Shown here one piece after another: positions 35,885 through 45,262 of a stretch of DNA of 64,000 nt. The stretch is from Bacteroidota bacterium. GTDB taxonomy: Bacteria > Bacteroidota > Bacteroidia > Cytophagales > Cyclobacteriaceae. The notes below the pieces were generated by a model that saw only the letters and a list, made by a program, of their open reading frames with translations, was not told the DNA's origin and ran no database searches. The stretch covers positions 124,001 to 188,000 of the forward strand of contig JAEZEH010000053.1 of the NCBI GenBank assembly GCA_023417785.1, given 5' to 3'. How positions within the stretch are numbered: the first letter of the stretch is position 1; each line of letters begins with the position of its first letter. The translations under genes and the position numbers were made by a program.

Positions 35885-37099
35885 TCATGGCTCGTCAGTA
35901 AGATCGTTGCTTTGCCACGGCGAAAATTCATATCCATCTTTAAAAAAGTTCGGATAAATCTGCAAATGCTTCTTCTTTACAGCGTCGAAGATGATCTGCT
36001 TGAGTTGCAGCAAATTTTCACCCGTAGCTGCCGAAACGAAAACGATGTCTTCAAAGCCTGCCTCACGGTAGTATCCTTTCATTCCCTCGAGGTTTGCTTC
36101 GGTATGTTCACTGCGATAGAGATCAATCTTGTTTAGCACCAGAACCGTTGGTATGTTAGCCGCACCAATATCCTTTAAAGTTTGTGAAACTACATCAATC
36201 TGGTTGTCATGAAAGGGATGGGACACGTCCACCACATGGAGGAGCAGATCAGCTTCTCTCACCTCATCGAGTGTTGACTTGAAAGATTCAATCAGGTGAT
36301 GGGGCAACTTCCGAATGAAGCCGACAGTGTCCGAAAGAAGGAACGGTATAGTGCCATAGGTTACCTTTCTTACGGTGGAATCCACCGTTGCGAACAACTT
36401 GTTTTCGGCCAAAACCCCGGATCCGGAAAGCAAATTCATCAGCGTTGACTTTCCGACATTGGTATAGCCTACCAAGGCAACGCGCACAATATTGCTCCGC
36501 CCTTTCCGCTGAGTATTCCGTTGTTTTTCGATCTTTTCCAGTTTGTCTTTAAGTATACTTATCTGGAAGCGAATATTCCGGCGGTCGGTTTCTATTTCCT
36601 TTTCTCCCGCCCCGCCCCGGGTACCTGTACCTCCGCGCTGCCGTTCAAGGTGAGTCCAAAGGCGCGTAAGCCGTGGCAGCAGGTACTGGTTGCGCGCCAA
36701 TTCGACCTGGGTCCGGGCCTGAGCCGTCTGCGCGCGTGAAAGAAAAATATCCAGGATAAGCAAACTCCGGTCGTAGATCCTCACCTGTTCCTCCTCCCGG
36801 TCTTTGGGATTCAGTTCGCGTTCCAGATTTCGCAGTTGGGACGGAGACAAATCCTCATCAAATATGACATTCTTTATTTCATTGTTGAAAACGAAGGATT
36901 TTAGTTCCTCCAGTTTCCCCTTTCCCACAAAAGTCCGCGGATCGGGATGATCCAGATTTTGAACAAACTGTTTTACTGTCTTAATCCCGGCGGTTTCTGC
37001 AAGGAAAGCCAGTTCATCAAGATGTTCCTGAGTTACGTCTTCGGCGCGTGCTTTGCCCAGTGCTACAAGCGCCGCGGTATTTTTTTGTACTTCTTCCAT
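35885..37099 (-). CDS. hflX: HflX GTPase
   Basis: 404 residues. The N-terminal HflX domain has the usual FVGKGKLEELK segment, then a coiled region, then the G domain with GYTNVGKSTLM (G1), a DTVGFIRKLP switch segment and NKIDL (G4). HflX rescues stalled ribosomes, especially after heat or antibiotic stress. A glycine-rich TGTRGGAGEKE stretch lies before the G domain. It diverges from the glycosyltransferase gene with 161 bp between; a short hairpin lies in that gap. Confidence 0.95.
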   Translation of the reverse strand: MEEVQKNTAALVALGKARAEDVTQEHLDELAFLAETAGIKTVKQFVQNLDHPDPRTFVGKGKLEELKSFVFNNEIKNVIFDEDLSPSQLRNLERELNPKDREEEQVRIYDRSLLILDIFLSRAQTAQARTQVELARNQYLLPRLTRLWTHLERQRGGTGTRGGAGEKEIETDRRNIRFQISILKDKLEKIEKQRNTQRKGRSNIVRVALVGYTNVGKSTLMNLLSGSGVLAENKLFATVDSTVRKVTYGTIPFLLSDTVGFIRKLPHHLIESFKSTLDEVREADLLLHVVDVSHPFHDNQIDVVSQTLKDIGAANIPTVLVLNKIDLYRSEHTEANLEGMKGYYREAGFEDIVFVSAATGENLLQLKQIIFDAVKKKHLQIYPNFFKDGYEFSPWQSNDLTDEP

Positions 37100-37260
37100 A
37101 AAAAAATCACATCAAACTTAAGGGTTTTCCAATAACCCTTTTCAGCAAGCCGCTTAGTTTTAATATCTTTCCTTTAACTAACCTGAATTTTGCGGAGATC
37201 ATCCGGAAAAAACGACGCCTTGTCGAAATTCCGGACTCGAAGGAAGATTCTCAGAGCCCT

Positions 37261-38373
37261 ATGAGAATTGCCGTCGTACTTAACACATCCTGGAACATTT
37301 ATAATTTCCGGATGAACTTCGTGTCTGCGCTTCTATCACAGGGCTATGAAGTTCATACCATTGCCCCCGTAGATGAATATACCCAGTTTCTTCGCAATGC
37401 AGGTTGCATCCATCATAACGTGAAAATGGACAGCCGGGGCGCGAATCCAGTAAAAGATTCATTGCTCATTGGCGAACTGTTTGTCATCTACCGGAGAATT
37501 CGTCCGGATATTGTTCTCCATTACACAATCAAGCCCAACGTGTATGGTACGCTTGCGGCAACCATGCTTAATATTCCGGTGATTAATAATGTTTGTGGAC
37601 TGGGGACGGTATTCTTAAAGGATAACCTGGTTTCATCGGTTGCCTTGTTTTTGTATAAGATCAGCTTCCGCTTCGCCCGAAAAGTCTTCTTCCAGAACCC
37701 GGATGATCTCCAGTTGTTCCTCGACCGAAAACTTGTTCCGCGTGAAGTCGTGGACCAGGTACCGGGCTCGGGAATTGATCTGGCTCGTTTCGCACCGATG
37801 CCGTTTCGTCGCAACAAGCCGTTTACCTTTTTAATGATCTCGAGACTGATTTCCGACAAGGGTGTTTTCGAATACATTGAAGCCATAAAAAAACTGCGAA
37901 ACAACGGGATGGATGCACGTTTTCAGCTCCTGGGAGCGATGGATCCTGAGCATAAACGCGGTATTCAGCCTGAGATAATTCAAAGCTGGATCCGCGATGG
38001 TATAGTGGAATATCTGGGTACGACTGACAACGTACGCCCGTTCATTGGTGAGGCTGATTGTATTGTACTGCCTTCGTATCGCGAAGGCACTCCACGGACC
38101 CTATTGGAGGCAGCCAGTTCAAACAAGCCTATTGTGGCCACGAATGTACCAGGTTGTAACCATGTGGTGCGCCATAACTTCAACGGGCTCCTTTGTAACC
38201 TTAAAGACGTAGACGACCTCGCCGAAAAAATGCAAGCCATGAGTCTTTTCGATGATGAAACACTCCGGCAATTCGGACAAAACGGCCGCGGCAAAATTGA
38301 AACCGAATTCGATGAATCTCTGGTGATAAAAAAGTATCTTTCCGCCCTTTTGAGTTTACGGAAAGCATCTTAA
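37261..38373 (+). CDS. GT4-family glycosyltransferase
   Basis: 370 residues. N-terminal Rossmann-like half with MRIAVVLNTSWNIYNFR, a LHYTIKPNVYGTLAA segment typical of capsule GT4 enzymes, then the C-terminal donor half with the EX7E motif in REGTPRTLLEAASSNKPIV. It adds a sugar to a lipid-linked carrier in exopolysaccharide synthesis; it resembles PssM/WbpH-type enzymes. It is the first gene of a six-gene module with 12 bp to rfbC, so a promoter should lie in the 161-bp gap upstream. Confidence 0.9.
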   Translation: MRIAVVLNTSWNIYNFRMNFVSALLSQGYEVHTIAPVDEYTQFLRNAGCIHHNVKMDSRGANPVKDSLLIGELFVIYRRIRPDIVLHYTIKPNVYGTLAATMLNIPVINNVCGLGTVFLKDNLVSSVALFLYKISFRFARKVFFQNPDDLQLFLDRKLVPREVVDQVPGSGIDLARFAPMPFRRNKPFTFLMISRLISDKGVFEYIEAIKKLRNNGMDARFQLLGAMDPEHKRGIQPEIIQSWIRDGIVEYLGTTDNVRPFIGEADCIVLPSYREGTPRTLLEAASSNKPIVATNVPGCNHVVRHNFNGLLCNLKDVDDLAEKMQAMSLFDDETLRQFGQNGRGKIETEFDESLVIKKYLSALLSLRKAS

Positions 38374-38385
38374 AGTTATCTGATC

Positions 38386-38940
38386 ATGCAAGTTTTGCAG
38401 ACACCGTTTGAAGGCCTTCTTGAATTAGTCCCAACGCTATACAGAGATAATCGGGGCTGGTTTTATGAAGCTTATAAGGAAAACGTCTTCAAATCGGCCG
38501 GTATTTCATATGATTTCGTACAGGAGAACCATTCATTTTCCCGAAAAGGAGTGATCCGCGGATTGCACTTTCAACGCGCGCCCTATGCTCAGGCAAAACT
38601 GGCAGCGGTTGTTATAGGGAAAGTTCTCGATGTGGTGGTTGATCTTCGTCCCACATCGAAGACTTTCGGCAAGGTTTACAAGTGCGTTCTGGATGGTGAG
38701 CGGAGAAATATGCTTATGGTGCCGGATGGATTCGCTCATGGATTTGCGGCTCTTGAAGATACCCTGTTCTCTTACAAGTGTTCAAATTTTTATAATAAAG
38801 ATGCTGAGGGTGGAATAATCTGGAATGACCCGGAACTTAAAATTGACTGGGAAGTGACTGATCCGATTGTTTCGGAGAAGGACCAGATGCTGCCTACCTT
38901 CCGGCATGTATTGGAAAAATCATTAATTTCACCCGGTTAA
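38386..38940 (+). CDS. rfbC: dTDP-4-dehydrorhamnose 3,5-epimerase family protein
   Basis: 184 residues. The RmlC cupin fold is recognisable from NHSFSRKGVIRGLHFQ (catalytic histidine in RGLHFQ), KVLDVVVDLRPTSKTFGK and PDGFAHGFAAL. The family epimerises C3 and C5 in dTDP-rhamnose synthesis. RmlA, RmlB and RmlD are absent from the window, so it relies on genes elsewhere or acts on a different NDP-sugar. It is 12 bp after the glycosyltransferase and 15 bp before the Wza-like gene. Confidence 0.9.
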   Translation: MQVLQTPFEGLLELVPTLYRDNRGWFYEAYKENVFKSAGISYDFVQENHSFSRKGVIRGLHFQRAPYAQAKLAAVVIGKVLDVVVDLRPTSKTFGKVYKCVLDGERRNMLMVPDGFAHGFAALEDTLFSYKCSNFYNKDAEGGIIWNDPELKIDWEVTDPIVSEKDQMLPTFRHVLEKSLISPG

Positions 38941-38955
38941 AAACCTTCTTAAACG

Positions 38956-39720
38956 TTGAGCAGACCCATTTTTTCAACTTTCGTCGTCCTGCTGACCAGT
39001 TTTGCGATGCTCTCCTGCGGTTCGTACAGAAACAATATCATGTTTCGTGCTTCGGCTAGTGAGGCTATAACGGGCGAGGTAAAGACAGCTGAAGCTAATT
39101 ACCTAATTCAACCCGGCGATCTGATTACGGTTCAGGTTTACACAAATGATGGGGAACGCTTGATCGATCCCGATTTCCACCTCATGCAGGGTACGCCATC
39201 ACAAACCAATGTAAGTACCGTTAAACCAGACAAGCCTTATCTCGTCAATGAAGACGGCTCGGTAAAGCTCCCTATGGTGGCCGAAATTAATTTGGCCGGG
39301 CTGGCCATCAGGGAAGCCGAAGAAGTGTTGGCACGCGCATACAGCGAATATTACGAGAAGCCATTCGTGGCAGTGGAGTTTCAAAATAAACGGGTCGTCC
39401 TCCTTGGCGCTCCGGGCGGTAAAGTCATCCCGCTTTCGAATAACCATGTGACTCTTGCCGAGATTCTCGCGCTGGCAGAAGGGGTAGACAACGACGCCAA
39501 CGCCACCAATATCCGCATCCTTCGTGGCGACGAAGTAATCATTGCCGATTTCAGTACGTTCGAGGGATATCGGAAAGGAAATATTACCATGAAACCTGGT
39601 GATATTGTTTATGTTGAACCGGTTCGCCGGCCTTTTGCCGAGAGTATCAGAGACTATGCCCCATTGGTGACCATTCTTGCCAGTATCACGACGCTCATCG
39701 TTGTGCTGCTGGGATTATAA
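38956..39720 (+). CDS. Polysaccharide export lipoprotein (Wza/BexD family)
   Basis: 254 residues from a TTG at 38956, the start that gives the full lipoprotein signal with lipobox MLSC. The polysaccharide-export domain starts with YLIQPGDLITVQVY, and SLBB-type segments follow (VEFQNKRVVLLGAPGGKVIPL; shown only in part). A C-terminal hydrophobic stretch at about 232-252 is the membrane-spanning helix of the Wza channel. It works with the Wzc-like kinase encoded next (8 bp downstream). Confidence 0.92.
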   Translation: MSRPIFSTFVVLLTSFAMLSCGSYRNNIMFRASASEAITGEVKTAEANYLIQPGDLITVQVYTNDGERLIDPDFHLMQGTPSQTNVSTVKPDKPYLVNEDGSVKLPMVAEINLAGLAIREAEEVLARAYSEYYEKPFVAVEFQNKRVVLLGAPGGKVIPLSNNHVTLAEILALAEGVDNDANATNIRILRGDEVIIADFSTFEGYRKGNITMKPGDIVYVEPVRRPFAESIRDYAPLVTILASITTLIVVLLGL

Positions 39721-39728
39721 TAAGACAC

Positions 39729-42047
39729 GTGAATCAGGAAAAATACATACAAGGATTGCAGCCCGAGTCCATCGACTTAAACAAGCTTTCTGTCGTGCTC
39801 CGGAATAACTGGATCTGGCTCGTTATGATCTTCCTTCTGGTAAACGGAATTACCCAGTTATATTTAAGGTACACGAAAAACCTCTACGAGTCATCTTCCG
39901 AGTTAAAGCTCGAAGTAAAGAACGACGCCTCGGAATTAGGTATCAAAAATGTAATCGAAGAACCAAACGTAAACATTCTGTCGGGCGAGATCGAATTAAT
40001 ACAATCGAAACTGTTTCTTAGTCAGGTACTCGATAACGCGAATCTCGGAATCACTTATCACAGTGTCGGGCGGGTAACGAATGAGGAACTCTTTGGTAAA
40101 GCACCTTTCTCTGTCAAGTTGAAAGGCCGTGAAGGAAGATTTTTTGATGCACCGGTTTATTTCGAGGAGAAAGAGGGAAAAACATTCCAATTAAAGGGCC
40201 CTGCAAACGAGCAAGTCAACGGCGAATTCGGCCAGCCGCTGAACTTCGGCGGATTTGAAATGGTCATAACCAAAAACAACGACTTTCGGCCGGGCGATGA
40301 ACGAGGATACTTCTTTACAGTCCACAGTCGGGAAGCACAGTTACAATATCTGACGCGCAACCTCACGGCGGAACCTCTGAATTACAACGCCAATACGATA
40401 CGTATTTCGTTCATGGATTACAATGCGTCGAAGGCACAATACGTCCTCAACAAGATTGATACGTTATATCTTTTGTACAGTAACGAACAAAAGAACCTGG
40501 CCAACCGTCAGAAGATCCAATGGCTTTCCAGCGAACTCGGGCAGATCGAATCCAAAATGGAGGGCTTCGAAGACTACTTTGAAAACTTCACTCTGCAAAA
40601 CAAGACCAACAACCTCGACGACGACCTCAAGATAATGATCGCGCGCATCAATGAAATCGACTCGCAGAGATTTAAATTGACGCAACGGATTACTCACCTT
40701 GACCGCGTCACCCAAGAACTCGAGAACACAAACCAATTTGTAAACGTGTCACAGCGCCAGGGGATACCCGAAGCTCTTTCGAAGACCATGGACGAGCTTG
40801 AGCAACTACTCCTTCAACAGGAACGGCTGAATATGTCGTATAATGAGAAGACCTTTGCATTTCGCCGGCTTCAGAAAGAAATTGAGAGTATCCGTTCGAA
40901 AGCCGTTCGCCAATTAAAAGAACTTCGGGAGGATGGTGTAAACCGGCTTGCCGACCTAAACGGGGTGAAACAAAACCTGGAAAGAGAATTCGCCCGTCTG
41001 CCGGATAAAAATACCGAATTCTCCAAGAATCTGAGATTTTATAAGTTGAACGAACAGCTGTATCTGACGCTTATGCAGTCCAAATCAGAGTTCGAAGTAG
41101 TACAGGCGGGTACCGTTCCTGATTTCAGGATTCTCTCGCCAGCTTCATTTCCGACACAACCCATAGCGCCGAAGCGGCTTATGATTTCCGCGGCAGGTCT
41201 GGTGGCCAGCGTCACCCTGATGCTTTTCTTCATTGGCATAATGTACCTTGCGAACAACAAGATCACCAGTTTGTCAGAGTTGGAACGCAATCTTCACCTT
41301 CCTGTGATTGGAGTCATTCCGGTGTCGCGCCACATTCGGAGCCTTGGCTTATTCGTCGTCGACCAGCCCAAGTCGATGGTGAGCGAAGCACTGCGAACGA
41401 TCCGTACTAATCTGGACTTCTTCAACGCCGATGTGCATAAGAAGGTAGTCTCAATAACGTCAACGGTCTCCGGTGAAGGGAAATCTTTTATCGCCGTAAA
41501 TCTCGGTGCAATGATTGCCCTTTCAGGGAGACGTGTGGTTTTGCTGGACCTTGATATGCGAAAGAAGAAAACGAACGCACCTGCCGTTATAACCGACAGC
41601 ACGAAAGGCATAAGTACAATACTGATCAAACGCAGTACGTGGCAGGAATCAATAGTCAAAACGGCGATTGCCGAGTTCGACTTTATTCCGTCAGGTCCTC
41701 ACCCACCGAATCCGGCGGAGTTACTTTTAAATACCTCCTTTCGCGACCTGTTGAGTGACCTCAAGGACCAATACGATTACATTATTATCGACACTCCACC
41801 GGTCGGTCTTGTCACCGATGGCATAATGGCTATGAAACATTCGGATTTATGTGTGTATATTTTCCGCGCCAATTATTCCAAAAAGGAGTTTATGGTAAAT
41901 CTTCAGCGGATCATAAACATCAATAAATTCGGAAACATCGGTATGGTTCTCAACGCTTTGCCAAGTTCCGGGGCTCATAAATACGGCTACGGATATTATG
42001 AGGAGGCGGACAAAAACAGTAAATGGACTCAACTATTTAATACCTAG
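39729..42047 (+). CDS. Wzc-like chain-length regulator and bacterial tyrosine kinase
   Basis: 772 residues from GTG 39729. N-terminal Wzz domain with a span near 30-50, a long coiled periplasmic region, a second span near 485-510, then a BY-kinase domain. Walker A is STVSGEGKSF (near 577-586), Walker A' VVLLDLDM (near 602) and Walker B IIIDTPPV (near 684). The C-terminal tyrosine cluster KYGYGYYEE (about 751-759) is the autophosphorylation site. It controls polymer length and export with the Wza-like protein. Confidence 0.94.
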   Translation: MNQEKYIQGLQPESIDLNKLSVVLRNNWIWLVMIFLLVNGITQLYLRYTKNLYESSSELKLEVKNDASELGIKNVIEEPNVNILSGEIELIQSKLFLSQVLDNANLGITYHSVGRVTNEELFGKAPFSVKLKGREGRFFDAPVYFEEKEGKTFQLKGPANEQVNGEFGQPLNFGGFEMVITKNNDFRPGDERGYFFTVHSREAQLQYLTRNLTAEPLNYNANTIRISFMDYNASKAQYVLNKIDTLYLLYSNEQKNLANRQKIQWLSSELGQIESKMEGFEDYFENFTLQNKTNNLDDDLKIMIARINEIDSQRFKLTQRITHLDRVTQELENTNQFVNVSQRQGIPEALSKTMDELEQLLLQQERLNMSYNEKTFAFRRLQKEIESIRSKAVRQLKELREDGVNRLADLNGVKQNLEREFARLPDKNTEFSKNLRFYKLNEQLYLTLMQSKSEFEVVQAGTVPDFRILSPASFPTQPIAPKRLMISAAGLVASVTLMLFFIGIMYLANNKITSLSELERNLHLPVIGVIPVSRHIRSLGLFVVDQPKSMVSEALRTIRTNLDFFNADVHKKVVSITSTVSGEGKSFIAVNLGAMIALSGRRVVLLDLDMRKKKTNAPAVITDSTKGISTILIKRSTWQESIVKTAIAEFDFIPSGPHPPNPAELLLNTSFRDLLSDLKDQYDYIIIDTPPVGLVTDGIMAMKHSDLCVYIFRANYSKKEFMVNLQRIININKFGNIGMVLNALPSSGAHKYGYGYYEEADKNSKWTQLFNT

Positions 42048-42772
42048 TGTTCAACTGGTTACGAAAAAAGAAGACCTCCACCTTAGACCTGGGGATTGAT
42101 CTGCATTCACATCTGCTTCCGGAACTGGACGATGGCGTTAGGAGTTTCGAGCAGGCGGAAGAGATCATCCAGAAGTTTATTGCATTGGGGTATTACCGGC
42201 TGATAACAACTCCTCACGTTATGAGCGATGCCTATCGCAACACGCCCGAGACCATTCTGGGCAAACTTGAGGAACTTAAGGCCTACCTTGCTCATTGGGA
42301 AGTCGATATCGAAATTGAAGCGGCGGCTGAGTACTATCTTGACGAAGAACTCTTCAGGAAACTGGAACAGTCGGAACAACTGCTGACCTTCGGTAATAAT
42401 TATCTGCTCTTCGAAACGAACTTTCTGACAGAGCCGCTGAATATGAAAGAGTTTATCTTCCTGGCTTCAAGCCGCGGGTATAAACCAGTGCTGGCTCATC
42501 CGGAAAGGTACCTGTACCTGCAGCAAGACCTGTCGAAGGTTGAGGACCTCCTCGATCGTGGTGTGCTCTTACAAGCCAACATAAGCTCATTCACCGGCTA
42601 TTATTCGAAGCAGGTTCAGGCTACGGTCAATAAACTCGTCGAAAAAAGATGCATACATATGCTGGGCAGTGATTGTCATCATCTGCACCACGCCAGCCTC
42701 ATTACTGAAGCGCTATCGATGAAGTACTTTAAAAAAGCGCTATCTTTGCCCTTGTTGAACCAATCCTTATAA
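42047..42772 (+). CDS. PHP-type tyrosine-protein phosphatase (CpsB/YwqE family)
   Basis: 241 residues from GTG 42047, sharing one base with the kinase stop. The PHP metal-binding motifs are DLHSHLLPELDDG, TTPHVMSD, LAHPERYLY and SDCHHLHH. CpsB/YwqE enzymes dephosphorylate the tyrosine cluster of the partner BY-kinase, so this gene is the likely off-switch of the kinase encoded directly before. A TATCTTTG box inside its 3' end may drive the epimerase gene. Confidence 0.93.
   Translation: MFNWLRKKKTSTLDLGIDLHSHLLPELDDGVRSFEQAEEIIQKFIALGYYRLITTPHVMSDAYRNTPETILGKLEELKAYLAHWEVDIEIEAAAEYYLDEELFRKLEQSEQLLTFGNNYLLFETNFLTEPLNMKEFIFLASSRGYKPVLAHPERYLYLQQDLSKVEDLLDRGVLLQANISSFTGYYSKQVQATVNKLVEKRCIHMLGSDCHHLHHASLITEALSMKYFKKALSLPLLNQSL
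42741..42748 (+). promoter_or_regulatory. Possible internal -7 box for the epimerase gene
   Basis: TATCTTTG, a match to TAnnTTTG, lies within the last codons of the phosphatase gene, 62 bp upstream of the epimerase ATG. No -33 element is evident. It could be coincidence because the bases also code for protein. Confidence 0.3.
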
Positions 42773-42809
42773 CTCCGCGCGCTCGGCGGTACAATCCCGG
42801 AAACATACG

Positions 42810-43799
42810 ATGGTTGCAGTTACAGGGGCCAACGGACTACTCGGCAGTTTTATAGTTCGCGAGCTCATAAAGAAAAGTGTTCCATTCGTCGCCTTTAAAA
42901 GAAAGAACAGTGATACTTCTCTGCTTGATGATGTGAACGATCATATCACCTGGCGGGATGCAGACGTACTGGACACGGTCGAACTTGAGAAAGCGTTTGA
43001 CGGTGTCACCCGGGTGATCCATACCGCGGCGGTAGTATCGTATAACTCACGGCTGGCTACACAGGTCATGGACATTAACACAAGCGGGACTCGGTTTGTG
43101 ATCAATGAAGCACTGGCTCGCGGGGTAACGCGGTTCATTCACGTCAGTTCGGTGGCCGCACTGGGCCGCCAGAAAAACCAGAAGGTGATCGACGAAACAA
43201 ATCAATGGATCGATAGCCCAACGCATACTGTTTACGCTAAATCCAAGTATCTCGCCGAACTTGAAGTGTTTCGCGCATACGAAGAAGGACTCAATGTTGC
43301 GATTGTAAACCCGTCGGTGATACTTGCACCTGCCGACTGGAACAGGAGCAGCGCCCGAATATTCCGTTATGTCTGGGATGAAAAAAAGTTCTACTCAGAC
43401 GCAGTTCTGAATTATGTTGACGCGCGCGATGTTGCTGAGATAACGGTACGTCTACTAGACAATACTACTGTGAGCGGAGAACGATTTGTATTGAATGCCG
43501 GGAAGATTTCTCTTTCGGACTTGTTTGGCAAAATCGCCACGAGATTCGGGAAAAGACCACCCCGAATAAAATTGAGCAAACTGACGTTAAAAACGCTCGC
43601 CCGGGTCGAGGCCATCCGAAGCAGGCTTACCGGAGCCGATCCGCTTATCACACCTGAAACTGCCAGGTTGGCCGGCGCCGATTTCATCTACGACAATACT
43701 AAAATCAAGAACTCGTTATCGTTTGATTTTCAACCGATTGATGCCACCCTGGACTGGTGCTGCCGTTATTACGAGGAAAAAAAGCGGGTCAAAAATTGA
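42810..43799 (+). CDS. NAD-dependent epimerase/dehydratase family protein
   Basis: 329 residues of the extended SDR type. Rossmann motif TGANGLLGSFIV is near the start, and the catalytic tyrosine-lysine is in YAKSKYLAEL. The IHVSSVAALG segment holds the serine. It resembles dihydroflavonol-4-reductase-like sugar or steroid dehydrogenases more than UDP-glucose epimerases. It is 37 bp after the phosphatase gene and may modify a sugar nucleotide for the polysaccharide. Confidence 0.88.
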   Translation: MVAVTGANGLLGSFIVRELIKKSVPFVAFKRKNSDTSLLDDVNDHITWRDADVLDTVELEKAFDGVTRVIHTAAVVSYNSRLATQVMDINTSGTRFVINEALARGVTRFIHVSSVAALGRQKNQKVIDETNQWIDSPTHTVYAKSKYLAELEVFRAYEEGLNVAIVNPSVILAPADWNRSSARIFRYVWDEKKFYSDAVLNYVDARDVAEITVRLLDNTTVSGERFVLNAGKISLSDLFGKIATRFGKRPPRIKLSKLTLKTLARVEAIRSRLTGADPLITPETARLAGADFIYDNTKIKNSLSFDFQPIDATLDWCCRYYEEKKRVKN

Positions 43800-43855
43800 A
43801 CTGAAACGTTATGTTTACACTTTAATTTGGCTATTTTAGAAAAACCCTTTGGTGC

Positions 43856-45262
43856 ATGGCGAAAGAATATAGAAAAAGAGAAGAAGGAAACGAACTGATC
43901 AAAAGCTTTGAGGACCACCTCAGGAAAAAAAGGGCGGCTTTTTTCGATCTTGACGCGTACGAACAAATTATCGATTACTACCTTTTCAGAAATAAATTTA
44001 ATAAAGCGCTACAGGCGGTAAACCAGGCTATCAGTCAGTATCCCTTTTCCACGGAGCTTATTACGGTCAAAGCGCAGATTCTAACGAACCTTGAAGAGTT
44101 TGACCAGGCTCTCGCATTGCTTGATCAGGCCAACGCCCTGCAGCCAAACGACTCTGAAATCTACCTCACTAAAGGATCCATTCTCAGCCTTCAGGGCAAC
44201 CACAGCGAAGCCATCGAGAGCTATGAAAGAGCCCTGCTGTTCACCGACGACAAAGACGAAGTTTATTACAGCATAGGTCTTGCGTATCAAAGCATGGAAG
44301 ACTATTCCAATGCCATTGATTCGTACAAGCAGGCTATTGAGATCAACATTAACCATGACGGTGCTCTCTACGAGCTTGCGTATTGTCTTGATGTTACTGG
44401 ACAGCTGGAAGGAAGTATTGAATACTATCAGAAGTTTATAGACGAAGACCCCTATTCCGCGGCAGCGTGGTACAACCTTGGCATCGTTTTCAACAAACTT
44501 GAAAAGTATTCCGAGGCGTTGGAGGCGTATGACTATGCAACGACGATAGATGAGACTTTCGCGTCGGCTCATTTCAATATGGGGAATACCTATATGAATA
44601 TGAGCGAGTACACCAAGGCGCTGGATGCATTCCGCCGGACAGTCGAGTTGGAGGGACCGAGCCCTGAGGTTTATTGCTGTATCGGGGCCGCTTACGAAAG
44701 CCTTGAGCAGTATGAGCTTGGCCTTAAATACTTCCAGAAGGCGTCTAAACTCGACACACTATACGATGAAGCATGGTATGGTGCTGGTGCGTGTCTCGAA
44801 AAGCAGGAAAAATGGTATCAGGCTCTTCATTTCTACAACAAGGCGCTGAAACTCAATACGGAAAATGCCGAATACTGGAAATCAGTGGCGCATGCCGAAT
44901 TCAAGATTGGAAATATCGTTTCCAGCATCGACGCCTATGACGAGGCCAGTAAACTAGACCCTGCCGACAAGGAAATCTGGCTGAACTGGTCCTACATTTA
45001 TTACGATCAGGGGGATCACGAAAAGGCCATTGAGACCCTTTTAATGGGATTTCACGATATACCGGACGATTCTGAGCTGTTCTATCGTATGACCGTATAC
45101 TTAATTGAAGCAGGACGTTTTAAGGAAGCCTTTAATTATTTGGAAAATGCTTTAATTTTGGATTTTGATGGTCATACGTCGCTGTTTGATTTCTTTCCAA
45201 AGCTGGAAACACAAAAAGCGCTGTACAAGATTATTGAGCAGTTTAGAAAAGATAATCAGTAA
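43856..45262 (+). CDS. Tetratricopeptide-repeat protein
   Basis: 468 residues without a signal peptide, made almost entirely of TPR helices (about twelve repeats; typical segments YSIGLAYQSMEDYSNAIDSY and YEKAIE-like turns). The N-terminal 40 residues are charged and not TPR. The gene is joined to the next one: its TAA shares bases with the ATG of the phosphosulfolactate synthase gene. TPR proteins are scaffolds, so a partner enzyme from this operon is a reasonable guess. Confidence 0.88.
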   Translation: MAKEYRKREEGNELIKSFEDHLRKKRAAFFDLDAYEQIIDYYLFRNKFNKALQAVNQAISQYPFSTELITVKAQILTNLEEFDQALALLDQANALQPNDSEIYLTKGSILSLQGNHSEAIESYERALLFTDDKDEVYYSIGLAYQSMEDYSNAIDSYKQAIEININHDGALYELAYCLDVTGQLEGSIEYYQKFIDEDPYSAAAWYNLGIVFNKLEKYSEALEAYDYATTIDETFASAHFNMGNTYMNMSEYTKALDAFRRTVELEGPSPEVYCCIGAAYESLEQYELGLKYFQKASKLDTLYDEAWYGAGACLEKQEKWYQALHFYNKALKLNTENAEYWKSVAHAEFKIGNIVSSIDAYDEASKLDPADKEIWLNWSYIYYDQGDHEKAIETLLMGFHDIPDDSELFYRMTVYLIEAGRFKEAFNYLENALILDFDGHTSLFDFFPKLETQKALYKIIEQFRKDNQ

